Shown here piece by piece: positions 45,870-55,232 of a stretch of 64,000 bases of DNA. Location of the stretch: positions 1,110,554 through 1,174,553 of the forward strand of contig NZ_AZUQ01000001.1 in NCBI RefSeq assembly GCF_000527155.1, in the 5' to 3' direction. The DNA comes from Haloglycomyces albus DSM 45210. Its GTDB lineage: Bacteria > Actinomycetota > Actinomycetes > Mycobacteriales > Micromonosporaceae. How positions within the stretch are numbered: the stretch's first letter is position 1; each line of letters opens with the position of its first letter. A program made the position numbers and the translations under genes. The notes under the pieces were generated by a model that was given only the letters and a program-made list of their open reading frames with translations, was not told the DNA's origin and searched no databases.

Positions 45870-46730
45870 TTGAAAGTCGATGTCACGTCTCCAGCACAAT
45901 GGACATTGGCATTCCTGGTGACGGCCTCGAGTATTCTTCTCACCTATTCGCTGCTGCCCAGCGCGTTGGCCTATCCCGTGGCCGGTGGAACCGCCATCGG
46001 CCTGTTCTCTCTCTTCGCGGTACCACTGTGGATTTTCTACCGCAAGATCCACAGTCGCGTCACCGTTCCCCCGTCCGCACTGGTACTCGGTCTGATATGG
46101 GGCGCTACGGTATCGGTCATGGCCAGTCTGTACGGTTCCGGCGCGGTTCGCGGCCTCCTGGCCGGCTCGGTCAATTCCGCCTGGGCCGAGCGATGGGTAC
46201 CGGTCTTGGGCGCTCCGGTCGTCGAAGAGTCCGTAAAAGCCGCCGGAGTGATTTTGGTGGCCACCATCGCCTATCCCCGTTTTCGCAGTGTCCTGGACGG
46301 ATTGCTGCTCGGCGCGTTCTGCGGAGCGGGGTTCCAGATCATCGAAGGCTTTGCCTATGCGATGTCAACGGTGGTGCTGCATCGCGCGGGGGACGACGTC
46401 GCACCCGTGATTTCGGTGTTCATCGTGCGGGGAATCCTCGCGGGTCTGTGGTCGCACGCGGTCTACACCGCCATTGTCGGGGCGGGGATAGCCTACGCTC
46501 TGCTCCACCAGAACGCGCGAGGGGCGCTGCTCGCGTGGGGCGCGTGGTTGTTCGCGGTCCTGTGCCACGCCTTGTGGAATTCTCCCTTCCTGCGCGATGG
46601 CGCCGGTTTGGGAGTGTGGGGCACTCTGAGCGGGGTCATCCTGAAAGGACTCCCCGCCGTCGTCGTGGTGGTCTGGCTGGCGCGGTGGCTGTTGCGCTGC
46701 ACCGACCACGCCACAGCCACCGCGCGATAG
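45870..46730 (+). CDS. PrsW-family intramembrane protease
   Basis: A 286-residue membrane protein with about eight helices and the PrsW/M82 motifs: EExxK as E119-E120-xx-K123 (APVVEESVKAAG), a second acidic helix GFQIIEGFAYA, and histidines in GLWSHAVYT and LCHALWN. PrsW cleaves anti-sigma factors within the membrane in Bacillus; the substrate here is unknown. The TTG start abuts the stop of the preceding anchored protein. The gene ends four bases from the stop of the convergent cystathionine beta-synthase gene. Confidence 0.87.
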   Translation: MKVDVTSPAQWTLAFLVTASSILLTYSLLPSALAYPVAGGTAIGLFSLFAVPLWIFYRKIHSRVTVPPSALVLGLIWGATVSVMASLYGSGAVRGLLAGSVNSAWAERWVPVLGAPVVEESVKAAGVILVATIAYPRFRSVLDGLLLGAFCGAGFQIIEGFAYAMSTVVLHRAGDDVAPVISVFIVRGILAGLWSHAVYTAIVGAGIAYALLHQNARGALLAWGAWLFAVLCHALWNSPFLRDGAGLGVWGTLSGVILKGLPAVVVVVWLARWLLRCTDHATATAR

Positions 46731-46734
46731 GCGA

Positions 46735-48120
46735 TTACTCGCCGCCGGGGCGTTGAATCTCCACGAATTCAAGGAGGTCCTGACGCGTCACGATACCGAC
46801 CGGTTTCCCTTCGGCCAGCACCATCAGGGCGTCGTGATCGTGGAACACCTGTACCGCGTGAGCCACGGAATCGCCCGCACCGATGGTTTCCAAGGGCCCG
46901 CCGATGAGTTTCTCCACCGGATCGTGCAGCGTCGCCTCACCGCGGAACAGCTGATCCATCAAGTCCCGTTCGGCTACCGCTCCCGCTACTTCGCCACTGG
47001 TCACCGGAGGTTCCGCTTGCAGCACCGGCAACTGGCTGACGGAGTATTCGCGCATGATGTCGATGGCTTCGCGGATCGTGTCGGTCGGGTGTAGGTGAAC
47101 CAGTTGAGGCAGGTCAAGGCGTTTGCGTTCGAGCACGTTCGCAACGGTCATATCGGCGCTGCCCGCGCTCATAAAGCCGTACGCGGTCATCCATTCGTCG
47201 GCGAATATCTTGGACAGGTAGCCTCGACCCCCGTCGGGCAGAAGCACGACGATGACGTCGTCCGGCTCGGCCCGACGCGCGACGTTCAAAGCACCCACCA
47301 CGGCCATTCCGGCCGATCCGCCGACGAGAAGCCCCTCCTCACGTGCGAGCCGACGGGTCATCTCGAAGGCCTCCGCATCGGTGACCTCTTCGATCTCGTC
47401 CGGCAAGGTCCGGTCGTAATTGTCCGGCCAGAAGTCCTCTCCGACCCCTTCTACAAGGTATGGGCGACCGCCTCCGCCGGAGTAAACCGATCCTTCCGGG
47501 TCGGCCCCGACGACGCGGACCCGATCATGGGATTTCTCTTTGAGGTACTTACCGGTACCGCTGATGGTTCCGCCGGTTCCGATTCCGGCGACGAAATGCG
47601 TCAAGCCTCCCTCGGTCTGCTCCCACAGCTCCGGTCCCGTCGAGTAATAGTGGCTTTCCGGGTTGAAGGGGTTCGAGTACTGGTCTGGTTTCCAGGCCCC
47701 TTCGATTTCGGTGACGAGACGATCGGATACCTGGTAATACGATCGTGGGTCCTCAGGAGCGACCGCTGTGGGACATACGACCACCTCGGCGCCGTAGGCG
47801 GCCAGCACATTGCGCTTGTCGGCCGACACCTTATCCGGGCACACGAATACACAGCGATATCCGCGCTGCTGGGCCACCATCGCCAAACCGACACCGGTGT
47901 TACCGCTGGTCGGTTCCACGATCGTCCCACCTGGACGGAGTTTCCCCTCCTTCTCGGCGGCATTGATCATGGCCACGGCAATGCGATCCTTCACTGAACC
48001 GCCGGGGTTGAGGTATTCCACTTTCGCCAGCACGGTAGCGTCGATACCCTCGGTAACCGAGTTCAACTTGACAAGTGGGGTGTGACCAATAAGGTCAAGG
48101 ACAGACTCAACGTATTGCAT
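46735..48120 (-). CDS. cystathionine beta-synthase
   Basis: A 461-residue PLP enzyme that joins homocysteine and serine. PLP Lys44 lies in YLNPGGSVKDR; EPTSGNTGVGLAM and GTGGTISGTGKYLK bind substrate and PLP phosphate. A pair of CBS domains fills the C-terminus (about 335-455, LPQLVHLHPTDTIREAIDIM and DALMVLAEGKPVGIVTRQDL), which separates this enzyme from plain cysteine synthase and suggests allosteric control. It starts at 48120 next to a tandem-repeat array shared with the divergent gnd gene. Confidence 0.93.
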   Translation of the reverse strand: MQYVESVLDLIGHTPLVKLNSVTEGIDATVLAKVEYLNPGGSVKDRIAVAMINAAEKEGKLRPGGTIVEPTSGNTGVGLAMVAQQRGYRCVFVCPDKVSADKRNVLAAYGAEVVVCPTAVAPEDPRSYYQVSDRLVTEIEGAWKPDQYSNPFNPESHYYSTGPELWEQTEGGLTHFVAGIGTGGTISGTGKYLKEKSHDRVRVVGADPEGSVYSGGGGRPYLVEGVGEDFWPDNYDRTLPDEIEEVTDAEAFEMTRRLAREEGLLVGGSAGMAVVGALNVARRAEPDDVIVVLLPDGGRGYLSKIFADEWMTAYGFMSAGSADMTVANVLERKRLDLPQLVHLHPTDTIREAIDIMREYSVSQLPVLQAEPPVTSGEVAGAVAERDLMDQLFRGEATLHDPVEKLIGGPLETIGAGDSVAHAVQVFHDHDALMVLAEGKPVGIVTRQDLLEFVEIQRPGGE

Positions 48121-48230
48121 ACCTTCAGATTAGAGGGCCGATCCGCCGAGGTCGCGTAGGCGTCGTAAGCCGCCACGTGTCGTACGTCGAAACCCACCGT
48201 ATGCTGGAAGACAGCGGCAACGACGCCCCG

Positions 48231-48387
48231 AGCCGTCTAGCACGGCGAGTTTTTCCGGTTTTCTCCGTCTAGCACGGCGAGTTTTTCCGGTTTTCTCCGT
48301 CTAGCACGGCGAGTTTTTCCGGTTTTACTCGTCCAGCACGGCGAGTCTTTCCGGATTCCGCCGTCGACACGGCGAATCTTTCCGGAT
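48231..48387 (+). repeat. 31-32 bp tandem repeat array, copy 2
   Basis: Five units carrying CACGGCGA at 48241, 48273, 48305, 48337 and 48368 (spacing 32, 32, 32, 31). The first three are identical or nearly so; the last two are diverged. Each unit contains CCGTCTAGCACGG, a short dyad. The array fills most of the gap between the divergent cystathionine beta-synthase and gnd genes. Confidence 0.93.
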
Positions 48388-48489
48388 CGCAGCACTCGCG
48401 GCGGCATGTTCATCCGGAGACTGCCGGTAGCCGAATCGACTACTCGACGATCCGAGCTCTCTCAACCATCCAGTGAGGACCATTTACTT

Positions 48490-49941
48490 ATGAGCGAATC
48501 GACTAACGCCCGCGCCGATATCGGCGTCATCGGTATGGCCGTCATGGGCTCCAACCTGGCGCGCAACTTCGCACACCACGGCTTTACCGTCGCCGTTTAT
48601 AACCGCAGCCCACAACGCACCCGCGACATGATCGCCGAGCACGGTTCGGAGGGGGACTTCGTTCCCGCCGAGACCTTGGAGGAGTTCGTGGGTTCCCTGA
48701 AGCGTCCGCGTAAAGCGATGTTGATGGTGAAGGCCGGCCGAGGCACCGACGCGGTCATCGAAGAACTCAAGCCGCTACTCGAGCCCGGCGATATGATCAT
48801 CGACGGTGGAAACGCACACTTCAGCGACACCATGGAGCGGGAAGCCGCCCTGCGCGAACACGATATTCACTTCGTGGGAACCGGTGTATCGGGTGGTGAA
48901 GAGGGCGCTCTCAAGGGGCCTTCCATCATGCCGGGCGGTTCAGTGGAGTCTTATGAGAGCCTGGGTCCGATTCTGGAAGCGGTGGCCGCCAAAGCACCCG
49001 ACGGCACGCCCTGCTGCGCCCATCTCGGCCCGGACGGAGCCGGTCACTTCGTCAAGATGGTCCACAATGGCATTGAGTACTCCGACATGCAGCTCATTGG
49101 TGAAGCCTACGACCTCATGCGGCGTGGTGCCGGGATGGAACCGACCGAGCTGGCCGACATCTTCTCAGAGTGGAACCAGGGCGAGCTCGACTCCTACCTG
49201 ATCGAAATCACGTCGGAAGTACTCGGTCACACCGACCCCGTCACGAAGCAACCGTTCATCGACATCGTCGTCGACCAGGCGGGGCAGAAGGGAACCGGAC
49301 GGTGGACCGTCCAGTCGGCCCTCGACCTCGGGGTGCCGGTGACCGGTATCGCGGAGGCCACCTTCGCCCGTGCCCTGTCCAGCGGCGTCCCGCAACGCGA
49401 AGGCCTCAAAGGCCTGCTCGACGGGCCCAATACCCAGACGGTCGACACCCCGAAGGAATTCGTCGAAGACATCCGTCAGGCTCTCTACGCCTCCAAGATC
49501 GTCGCCTACGCCCAAGGGTTCGACCAGATCCGGGCCGCCGGTAAGGAATACGGCTGGGACATCGACCTAGGGCTTCCCGCGGCACTGTGGCGTGCCGGTT
49601 GCATCATCCGCGCCAAGTTCCTCGACGACATCACCGCCGTCTGGAAGGCAGATCCGAATCTTCCGAGTCTGCTGGCCGCGCCACGGTTCGCCGACATCGT
49701 CAACCAGGCCTCCGAGTCGTGGCGTCGCGTGGTGGCCTTCGCCGTGACCGCCGGAATCCCGGTTCCCGGTTTCTCCGCCGCCTTGGCGTACTTCGACGGT
49801 CTACGTTCCAACCGCTTGCCTGCCGCACTCGTGCAGGGGCAGCGGGACTTCTTCGGAGCGCACACCTATCGGCGGGTCGACGCCGAGGGCGTCTTCCACA
49901 CCGACTGGTCCGGAGACCGCAGTGAGATCAAAATGGACTAA
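48490..49941 (+). CDS. gnd: 6-phosphogluconate dehydrogenase (decarboxylating)
   Basis: A 483-residue enzyme of the oxidative pentose phosphate pathway making ribulose-5-phosphate, CO2 and NADPH. Rossmann motif IGVIGMAVMGSNLARNFAHHG; substrate motifs GTGVSGGEEGALKGPSIMPGG and MVHNGIEYSDMQLI; C-terminal domain includes DQAGQKGTGRW and QGQRDFFGAHTYRRVD. The ATG at 48490 follows GAGGA; upstream in-frame starts would add unrelated residues. The upstream region is occupied by the 32-bp array. Confidence 0.97.
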   Translation: MSESTNARADIGVIGMAVMGSNLARNFAHHGFTVAVYNRSPQRTRDMIAEHGSEGDFVPAETLEEFVGSLKRPRKAMLMVKAGRGTDAVIEELKPLLEPGDMIIDGGNAHFSDTMEREAALREHDIHFVGTGVSGGEEGALKGPSIMPGGSVESYESLGPILEAVAAKAPDGTPCCAHLGPDGAGHFVKMVHNGIEYSDMQLIGEAYDLMRRGAGMEPTELADIFSEWNQGELDSYLIEITSEVLGHTDPVTKQPFIDIVVDQAGQKGTGRWTVQSALDLGVPVTGIAEATFARALSSGVPQREGLKGLLDGPNTQTVDTPKEFVEDIRQALYASKIVAYAQGFDQIRAAGKEYGWDIDLGLPAALWRAGCIIRAKFLDDITAVWKADPNLPSLLAAPRFADIVNQASESWRRVVAFAVTAGIPVPGFSAALAYFDGLRSNRLPAALVQGQRDFFGAHTYRRVDAEGVFHTDWSGDRSEIKMD

Positions 49942-49952
49942 CTGAGCTTCGT

Positions 49953-49987
49953 GAGTGCGGGGCGCGACTGCTCGTGTCCCGCCACTC
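49953..49987. terminator. weak hairpin between gnd and tsaD
   Basis: GAGTG plus CGGG (49953-49961 region) can pair with CCCG and CACTC (49978-49987) with one bulge, in the 56-base gap between convergent genes. A likely but imperfect terminator. Confidence 0.35.
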
Positions 49988-49997
49988 CGGTCGGTCG

Positions 49998-51059
49998 TCA
50001 GGCCGCGACGGCGTTGGCCACGATGATGTCGTCCACATCCAGCGAGGAACTGGTCGGGAAACCGATGTGGCTGTGCGGCACCCCTGCGGCCACGAGGTGC
50101 GAGCCCAGGGCCGCGACCATCGCGCCGTTGTCGGTGCACAGCCGGATCTTGGGATACCGCAGTCGAATCCCGGCCGCCTCGGTCCGGTCGTGTAGGAGGT
50201 CGCGCAGGCGCGAGTTCGCCGCCACGCCCCCGCCGAGCAGGACGGTGTCGATATCCATGTCCTGGGCGGCCATGACGGCTTTCTGGGTCAGCACGTCGCA
50301 CACGGCCTCCTGGAAGGACGCCGCGATGTCGTTGACCGGCACTTCCTGACCGGAAGCCTGGTGGGACTCCACCCAGCGGGCCACGGCGGTCTTCAGTCCG
50401 GAGAAGGAGAAGTCATAGCGGTGTTTGCGCATGTCTTTGGCGTTGGTCAGTCCGCGCGGGAAGGCGACCTTCGACGGATCACCCTGGCGCGCGGCCTTAT
50501 CGATAGCCGGTCCACCCGGGTAGGACAGTCCTAGGAGCCGGGCCACCTTGTCGAAGGCCTCACCGGCGGCGTCGTCGAGTGTTTCGCCGACATAGGAACT
50601 GTTCAGGGCGAGGTCGTCGACCCGAATGATATTGGAATGTCCGCCCGAGACCAGAAGGCCAAGAGCCGATCCCTCCAGGGGACCGTTTTCGACCGTGTCG
50701 ACCGCGATGTGGGAACTGAGGTGATTCACCCCGTACACCGGTACCCCCGTCGCCGCCGACAGGGCCTTCGCCGCTCCGACTCCCACCATCAGGGCTCCCG
50801 CCAAGCCCGGACCGGCGGTGACGGCGATTCCGTCGAGTTCGTTCAGGCTCACGTCCGCCGATTCCAAAGCACGACGCACGGTCGGAATCATCGCTTCCAG
50901 ATGGGCACGTGAGGCCACCTCCGGCACCACACCGCCGTAACGGGCGTGTTCGTCGACCGAGCTGGCCACTTCGTCGGCGAGCAGCTCGTGGCCACGCACA
51001 ATTCCGACCCCGGTCTCATCGCATGAGCTTTCGATGCCCATAATCAGCGGCCCACTCAT
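49998..51059 (-). CDS. tsaD: tRNA t6A transferase TsaD
   Basis: A 353-residue Kae1/TsaD ATPase that, with TsaB and TsaE, transfers threonylcarbamoyl to A37 of ANN-reading tRNAs. Motifs: [11 protein letters not shown] at the start, [16 protein letters not shown], the metal-binding [17 protein letters not shown] and [11 protein letters not shown]. The start overlaps the end of rimI by four bases. It is the last gene of the alr-hydrolase-tsaE-tsaB-rimI-tsaD run, an order common in actinobacteria. Confidence 0.97.
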   Translation of the reverse strand: MSGPLIMGIESSCDETGVGIVRGHELLADEVASSVDEHARYGGVVPEVASRAHLEAMIPTVRRALESADVSLNELDGIAVTAGPGLAGALMVGVGAAKALSAATGVPVYGVNHLSSHIAVDTVENGPLEGSALGLLVSGGHSNIIRVDDLALNSSYVGETLDDAAGEAFDKVARLLGLSYPGGPAIDKAARQGDPSKVAFPRGLTNAKDMRKHRYDFSFSGLKTAVARWVESHQASGQEVPVNDIAASFQEAVCDVLTQKAVMAAQDMDIDTVLLGGGVAANSRLRDLLHDRTEAAGIRLRYPKIRLCTDNGAMVAALGSHLVAAGVPHSHIGFPTSSSLDVDDIIVANAVAA

Positions 51060-51511
51060 TGTGCCTCCTCCAAATCCAAGCGCATAACGGCGGCGTCCTG
51101 TCCGGTCGCCTGATAGTAGTTCTTTCGTATGCCCACGCCTTCGAAACCGTAGGCGGCGTATAGCTTCTGAGCCGGTAGATTGTCGGTGGCGACTTCCAGA
51201 AGCACCGCTTCCCTCCCGTCGGCCCGGGCGGTCCGCAGCATGTCTTCCAGCAGAAGGCGACCTACTCCACCGCGCCGAACCTCGGGGCTCACGGCGATGT
51301 TGTTCACCCAGGCCTCTTCGCCGCCTTCATACATGGCGAGCCCGGCATAACCGACGATGTTTCCATCGGACACGGCGATACGGTAACGGAAACCGCACGC
51401 CAGTTCCGACCACAGCATGGGAGCGGTCCACGCGTCGGCACCGAAGATCTCGTTTTCCATCGCCACGATGTGGGGGATGTGCCACCAACGCAATCGTGCC
51501 AGGTGCGCCAT
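51056..51511 (-). CDS. rimI: ribosomal-protein-alanine acetyltransferase RimI
   Basis: A 151-residue GNAT acetyltransferase. The acetyl-CoA loop is [15 protein letters not shown], followed by [28 protein letters not shown], the standard RimI ending. It N-acetylates ribosomal protein S18 and possibly others. The ATG shares one base with the tsaB stop (TAATG) and the gene end overlaps tsaD by four bases, so the block is translationally coupled. Confidence 0.93.
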   Translation of the reverse strand: MAHLARLRWWHIPHIVAMENEIFGADAWTAPMLWSELACGFRYRIAVSDGNIVGYAGLAMYEGGEEAWVNNIAVSPEVRRGGVGRLLLEDMLRTARADGREAVLLEVATDNLPAQKLYAAYGFEGVGIRKNYYQATGQDAAVMRLDLEEAQ

Positions 51512-52173
51512 TACTTCTTTTGCTCCGACAGAAGCTTGGCGTCGGGGCGCCGCAAATACAGCGGGGTCATCTCGTCGGAGGGGGCGCGGTCGAGAATGCG
51601 ACGTCGGGCCACGGCCGCCAAGGTGGCGAGCGAGGGATAACGCGGTTCGTCGGCGACGTCCTGACGCAACCGGTCGGCGTACAACAACGCACCTTCGCCC
51701 ACCGCACGATCGGCTTTCAGCTCGGGGAGGGCCGATGCCTTCCCCACCTGGGGATCCGCGACCCGAACTCCATTGTCGTATTCGGCCCAGTAGATTTCCT
51801 TGCGCCGTGCGTCGGCCGCCACCAGTGTGCGCCCACTCGTCTCCGCGCCGATTCCGTCCAGGGAGCAGACCCCATACACGGGAACGTCCAGCGCGAAGGC
51901 CGTCGCCGCCGCGGTCACCATACCGACGCGCAGCCCGGTGAACGGCCCCGGACCGATTCCGGCGACGACCGCGTCCAGGTCACGGGGTCCGATCCCCGCT
52001 TCCTCCTGCGCCTGCTGAATCATGGGAGTGAGGTTCTCCACGTGGCCGTGTTTGTCCACCAGGCGGCGATGCGCTCGTACCGCGACGTTCGACGTTTGAT
52101 CGTCGTCGGCCGAGACATCGACGATGGCAGCCTGAACGGCACTGGTAGAGGTGTCCACGACGAGAGTCAGCAT
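51511..52173 (-). CDS. tsaB: t6A biosynthesis protein TsaB
   Basis: A 220-residue TsaB, the inactive Kae1 paralog that scaffolds TsaD and TsaE. It begins LTLVVDTSTSAVQAAI and has the hallmark GIGPGPFTGLRVGMVTA; the C-terminal half is short and basic. It overlaps tsaE by seven bases and rimI by one base, as expected for an operon of the t6A complex. Confidence 0.95.
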   Translation of the reverse strand: MLTLVVDTSTSAVQAAIVDVSADDDQTSNVAVRAHRRLVDKHGHVENLTPMIQQAQEEAGIGPRDLDAVVAGIGPGPFTGLRVGMVTAAATAFALDVPVYGVCSLDGIGAETSGRTLVAADARRKEIYWAEYDNGVRVADPQVGKASALPELKADRAVGEGALLYADRLRQDVADEPRYPSLATLAAVARRRILDRAPSDEMTPLYLRRPDAKLLSEQKK

Positions 52174-52652
52174 AAGGCTCCTACAGGTTCCACGATTTCT
52201 TTCAGGCGCTCGTTCCAGTCTCCCCCACGGGCGATAAGGCCGATCTCACGGCTATCGTCACTGTTACGTCGCAACGTCACTTCGAGGTGCGTCTCACCGA
52301 GGCGTTCGGCCAGACCGGCACCCCATTCCACCACCGTCACCGAGCGTTCGACATCGGTGTCGAGGTCCAGGTCGTCGAGTTCATCGAGACCTCCCAGGCG
52401 ATAGGCGTCCACGTGAATCAGGGGAAGCCGGCGACGTCCCGGCCGGTGACTGCGAGCGATGATGAACGTGGGGCTGGTGATCCGCCCGGAGACGTCCAGA
52501 CCTTCACCGATCCCCTGGGTCAGGGCGGTCTTTCCCGCTCCCAACGGCCCGGTGAGTATCACCAGGTCGCCCGCGCGCAGTACCTCGGCGAGGCGTGTGC
52601 CGAATTCGTGCGTGTCCTCAGCCGTCCTCATGGTCAGCTTCACAGTCGTCAC
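52167..52652 (-). CDS. tsaE: t6A biosynthesis ATPase TsaE
   Basis: A 161-residue P-loop ATPase with Walker A GPLGAGKT (35-42), ITSPTFIIARSH and the Asp/Tyr motif HVDAYRL of TsaE, which regulates the TsaB-TsaD complex. A GTG at 52652 is annotated; a GTG at 52643 has better ribosome-binding-site spacing (AGAGG) and may be the true start. It lies 70 bases downstream of the hydrolase gene, same strand. Confidence 0.95.
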   Translation of the reverse strand: MTTVKLTMRTAEDTHEFGTRLAEVLRAGDLVILTGPLGAGKTALTQGIGEGLDVSGRITSPTFIIARSHRPGRRRLPLIHVDAYRLGGLDELDDLDLDTDVERSVTVVEWGAGLAERLGETHLEVTLRRNSDDSREIGLIARGGDWNERLKEIVEPVGALC

Positions 52653-52722
52653 CTCTATCGTTCCGTCATCCCTGGTCGCCCGCGGGTGGCGAGACAGAGC
52701 CCGTTCGGCTGTGTCTCACCGG

Positions 52723-53880
52723 TCATACCCTCCCCGGAAACGGATTCCACCACCGATGACGCGTGCTTTTCACGGTCGATTCGGCGGGAGGGGACATCGT
52801 TCCGGTCCGCGAGCTCGACTTCTCTACTGATTTGTAGATTATCTCCAATAGTTTTTGTGAGATCTCGCGGGGTTGTTCCAACTGGGGATTGTGCCGCGCT
52901 GCTACAAATGCCGTCTCCGCCCGCGTGAGCACCTCGGCCATGTCCCGAGAACACTTGACCGGGGTCAGGGCGTCATCGGTTCCGGCCACGATCAATACGT
53001 CCCGTTCGGACAATAGCGGCAGGGTGCTGCGCCCATCGTGGTCAAGAATAGCGCGTATATAGCCGACGACCGTTTGAATCGGAGTGTCTCTGTTCATATG
53101 TTCGATCAGTGACACCAGAGACGGAGACGGGTTCGGTGCAAGGAACGCCTGTTTCCGCGCCGTCAACCACACCGAATCGCCCACCAGACGACGTGCCCGC
53201 TCGATCAACTGCGGTGTCCACCGACTGACCCGCTGCATCATCGGAAGCACGGTGCGCTTGATGCGCTGGACGATTCGCATGGGTTTGGTATCGACGTCAC
53301 GCAGCGGAGAGGCGGACGACGACACCAGAGCCACCGAATCCACTCGTTCCCACAGCCGTGGATAGCGCTCGGCGACTTCCTGGATCACCATTCCACCCAT
53401 GGAATGCCCGATCAGAACCAGACGCGAACGGGGCGCCACGCTGTCCACCACCCGCGACAGGGTGGAGGCCAGGTCCGCGATCGAGTACTCCACCTTCGGG
53501 AGCGCACCCGATAGGCCGTGACCCGGCTGGTCGTAAAACACGCACTGCACCGGCCACCCGTCCTTGATCCGCTCGGCGCAGGCCTGGCGCTGAAAGTAAA
53601 ACGTCGCCGAATTCTGAATGTAGCCGTGTAGGAACACCGCCGTCACGGGAGCCTCTTCCGATCCCACCGTCTCCACGTGCACCGAGACCCCGTCGTGGTT
53701 CGGCACCGACCGGATCGAATCGGTGGACGGCATCTCGAACGGTTCGTCGGCGTAAGGATCGTCGGAGCCCGCCTTGGCCCGACGCGCCAGGTACTTCGGT
53801 ACCGCAATCGTAGTGGCGACCCCGGCGGCAATGCCGCCGACCGCGGCCCCGGCCATTCCCAGCTTCTTCCATGACGCCAC
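52723..53880 (-). CDS. alpha/beta hydrolase, membrane-tethered
   Basis: A 385-residue alpha/beta-hydrolase. A hydrophobic segment near the N-terminus (GMAGAAVGGIAAGVATTIAV) is probably a membrane anchor or uncleaved signal. The fold starts at VTAVFLHGYIQNSATF; the nucleophile is Ser in IGHSMGG, with Asp in GTDDALTP and His in ARHNPQLEQP completing the triad. Substrate unknown, lipase/esterase or C-C hydrolase activity possible. Genes of this type sit between alr and tsaE in many actinobacteria, as here. Confidence 0.9.
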   Translation of the reverse strand: MASWKKLGMAGAAVGGIAAGVATTIAVPKYLARRAKAGSDDPYADEPFEMPSTDSIRSVPNHDGVSVHVETVGSEEAPVTAVFLHGYIQNSATFYFQRQACAERIKDGWPVQCVFYDQPGHGLSGALPKVEYSIADLASTLSRVVDSVAPRSRLVLIGHSMGGMVIQEVAERYPRLWERVDSVALVSSSASPLRDVDTKPMRIVQRIKRTVLPMMQRVSRWTPQLIERARRLVGDSVWLTARKQAFLAPNPSPSLVSLIEHMNRDTPIQTVVGYIRAILDHDGRSTLPLLSERDVLIVAGTDDALTPVKCSRDMAEVLTRAETAFVAARHNPQLEQPREISQKLLEIIYKSVEKSSSRTGTMSPPAESTVKSTRHRWWNPFPGRV

Positions 53881-53999
53881 GCGTGCTCCTCAATGTCGGT
53901 CTATCGTCATATCCGTCGTGCTGCCCGGCGCATCCGTATCGACTCAAGCGAACCTACAGGGCCCCAACGAGAGGCGGCGAGGTCATCGCCTCCGGCGTT

Positions 54000-55157
54000 T
54001 CAATCCACCCAACGACGCGGTACTCGGCTGCCGATTCCGGTGAAAATCTCATTGGCGATCGTCCCCGACCACCGCGCCCAATCGTCGGGGCCGGGTGCGT
54101 CGGTTCCCGCTCCGAAGAACACCACCGGATCCCCCGCGGCGACCGTGTCGTCCCCACAGTCCACCACGACCTGGTCCATCGAAACCCGACCGATGATCGG
54201 CCGCACCTTGTCACGCAAGAGTACGTGCGCCTGACCCGAGGACGAGCGTGGTATCCCGTCGGCATAGCCCAACGGCACCAAGGCGGTCGTGGTGTCCTGT
54301 GCCAACCGGTAGATATGGCCGTAGCCGACCCCGGCACCGCGAGGCACCCGCTTGACCAGAGATACATGGCTGCGCAATTCCATGGTGGGTCGGAAGTCCG
54401 CGTTGTGTCCAGACACCGGATTCGAACCGTACAGAGCGATTCCGGGCCGAACCATGTCGAAATGCGCGTCCGGGTGCACCAGAATCGCGGCCGAATTGGC
54501 GAAATGGCGCATTGGTATCGACAGACCCGCCGCGCCGGCCACCTCCCAGGCCCGTGCGAAAGCGCGCTTCTGGTGTGTGTTGGCGTCGACGTCGCCTTCC
54601 TCCGCCCGAGCAAAATGGCTCCACAACGCCACCGTCTCGATGTCTCCGGAATCGACGTAGCGCCGGAGCCGCTCGGCCATCCCCGGCCACTGCGACTCCA
54701 CGGCCCCACCTCGAGTGATTCCGGTGTCGACCTTCCAATGCACCCGCGCACGACGCCCTTCGACACGGGCCGCCTCCGCCACGGCCTCCAGCTGTTCGAT
54801 CCCGGCGACACTCACATCGACGTCCGCGGCAATCGCCTCTCGCAGCTGCTGGATCTGATGTGGAACGAAAAACACCGCCAGGATCGGAGTGTCCACGATC
54901 TTGGCGCGATGCCGCAGATCCAGCGCCTCCGCCAATGTGGCCACACCCAGCCAGTCGGCTCCCGCCGCGACCACATGTGCGGCGGTCCCCTCTAGGCCGT
55001 GACCGTACCCGTCGGCCTTCACCATGGCCATGTGTCGCACAGGCGCATGGCTCCGCAGAACCGAAAGATTATGCGCTAGATTGGCGGCGCTCAAACGCGC
55101 TTCCGCTATCCCCGCCATCCCAGCGTGCGGAGCAAGAAAACCGGTTTCACCAGACAT
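54000..55157 (-). CDS. alr: alanine racemase
   Basis: A 385-residue fold-III PLP enzyme producing D-alanine for peptidoglycan. PLP-binding Lys47 lies in MAMVKADGYGHG; the second catalytic residue is the Tyr in GVGYGHIY; also VDTGITRGGA and IGRVSMDQVVVD. ATG start at 55157. It heads the run leading through the hydrolase to the t6A genes, with a 119-base gap after it that could hold a further promoter. Confidence 0.96.
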   Translation of the reverse strand: MSGETGFLAPHAGMAGIAEARLSAANLAHNLSVLRSHAPVRHMAMVKADGYGHGLEGTAAHVVAAGADWLGVATLAEALDLRHRAKIVDTPILAVFFVPHQIQQLREAIAADVDVSVAGIEQLEAVAEAARVEGRRARVHWKVDTGITRGGAVESQWPGMAERLRRYVDSGDIETVALWSHFARAEEGDVDANTHQKRAFARAWEVAGAAGLSIPMRHFANSAAILVHPDAHFDMVRPGIALYGSNPVSGHNADFRPTMELRSHVSLVKRVPRGAGVGYGHIYRLAQDTTTALVPLGYADGIPRSSSGQAHVLLRDKVRPIIGRVSMDQVVVDCGDDTVAAGDPVVFFGAGTDAPGPDDWARWSGTIANEIFTGIGSRVPRRWVD

Positions 55158-55232
55158 GTCCTACAGACTACGCGGTCATCGCTGCGTATCGCCGAACCAA
55201 AGCACCGGATGTAAGGTAATCGAGCCAACGCC

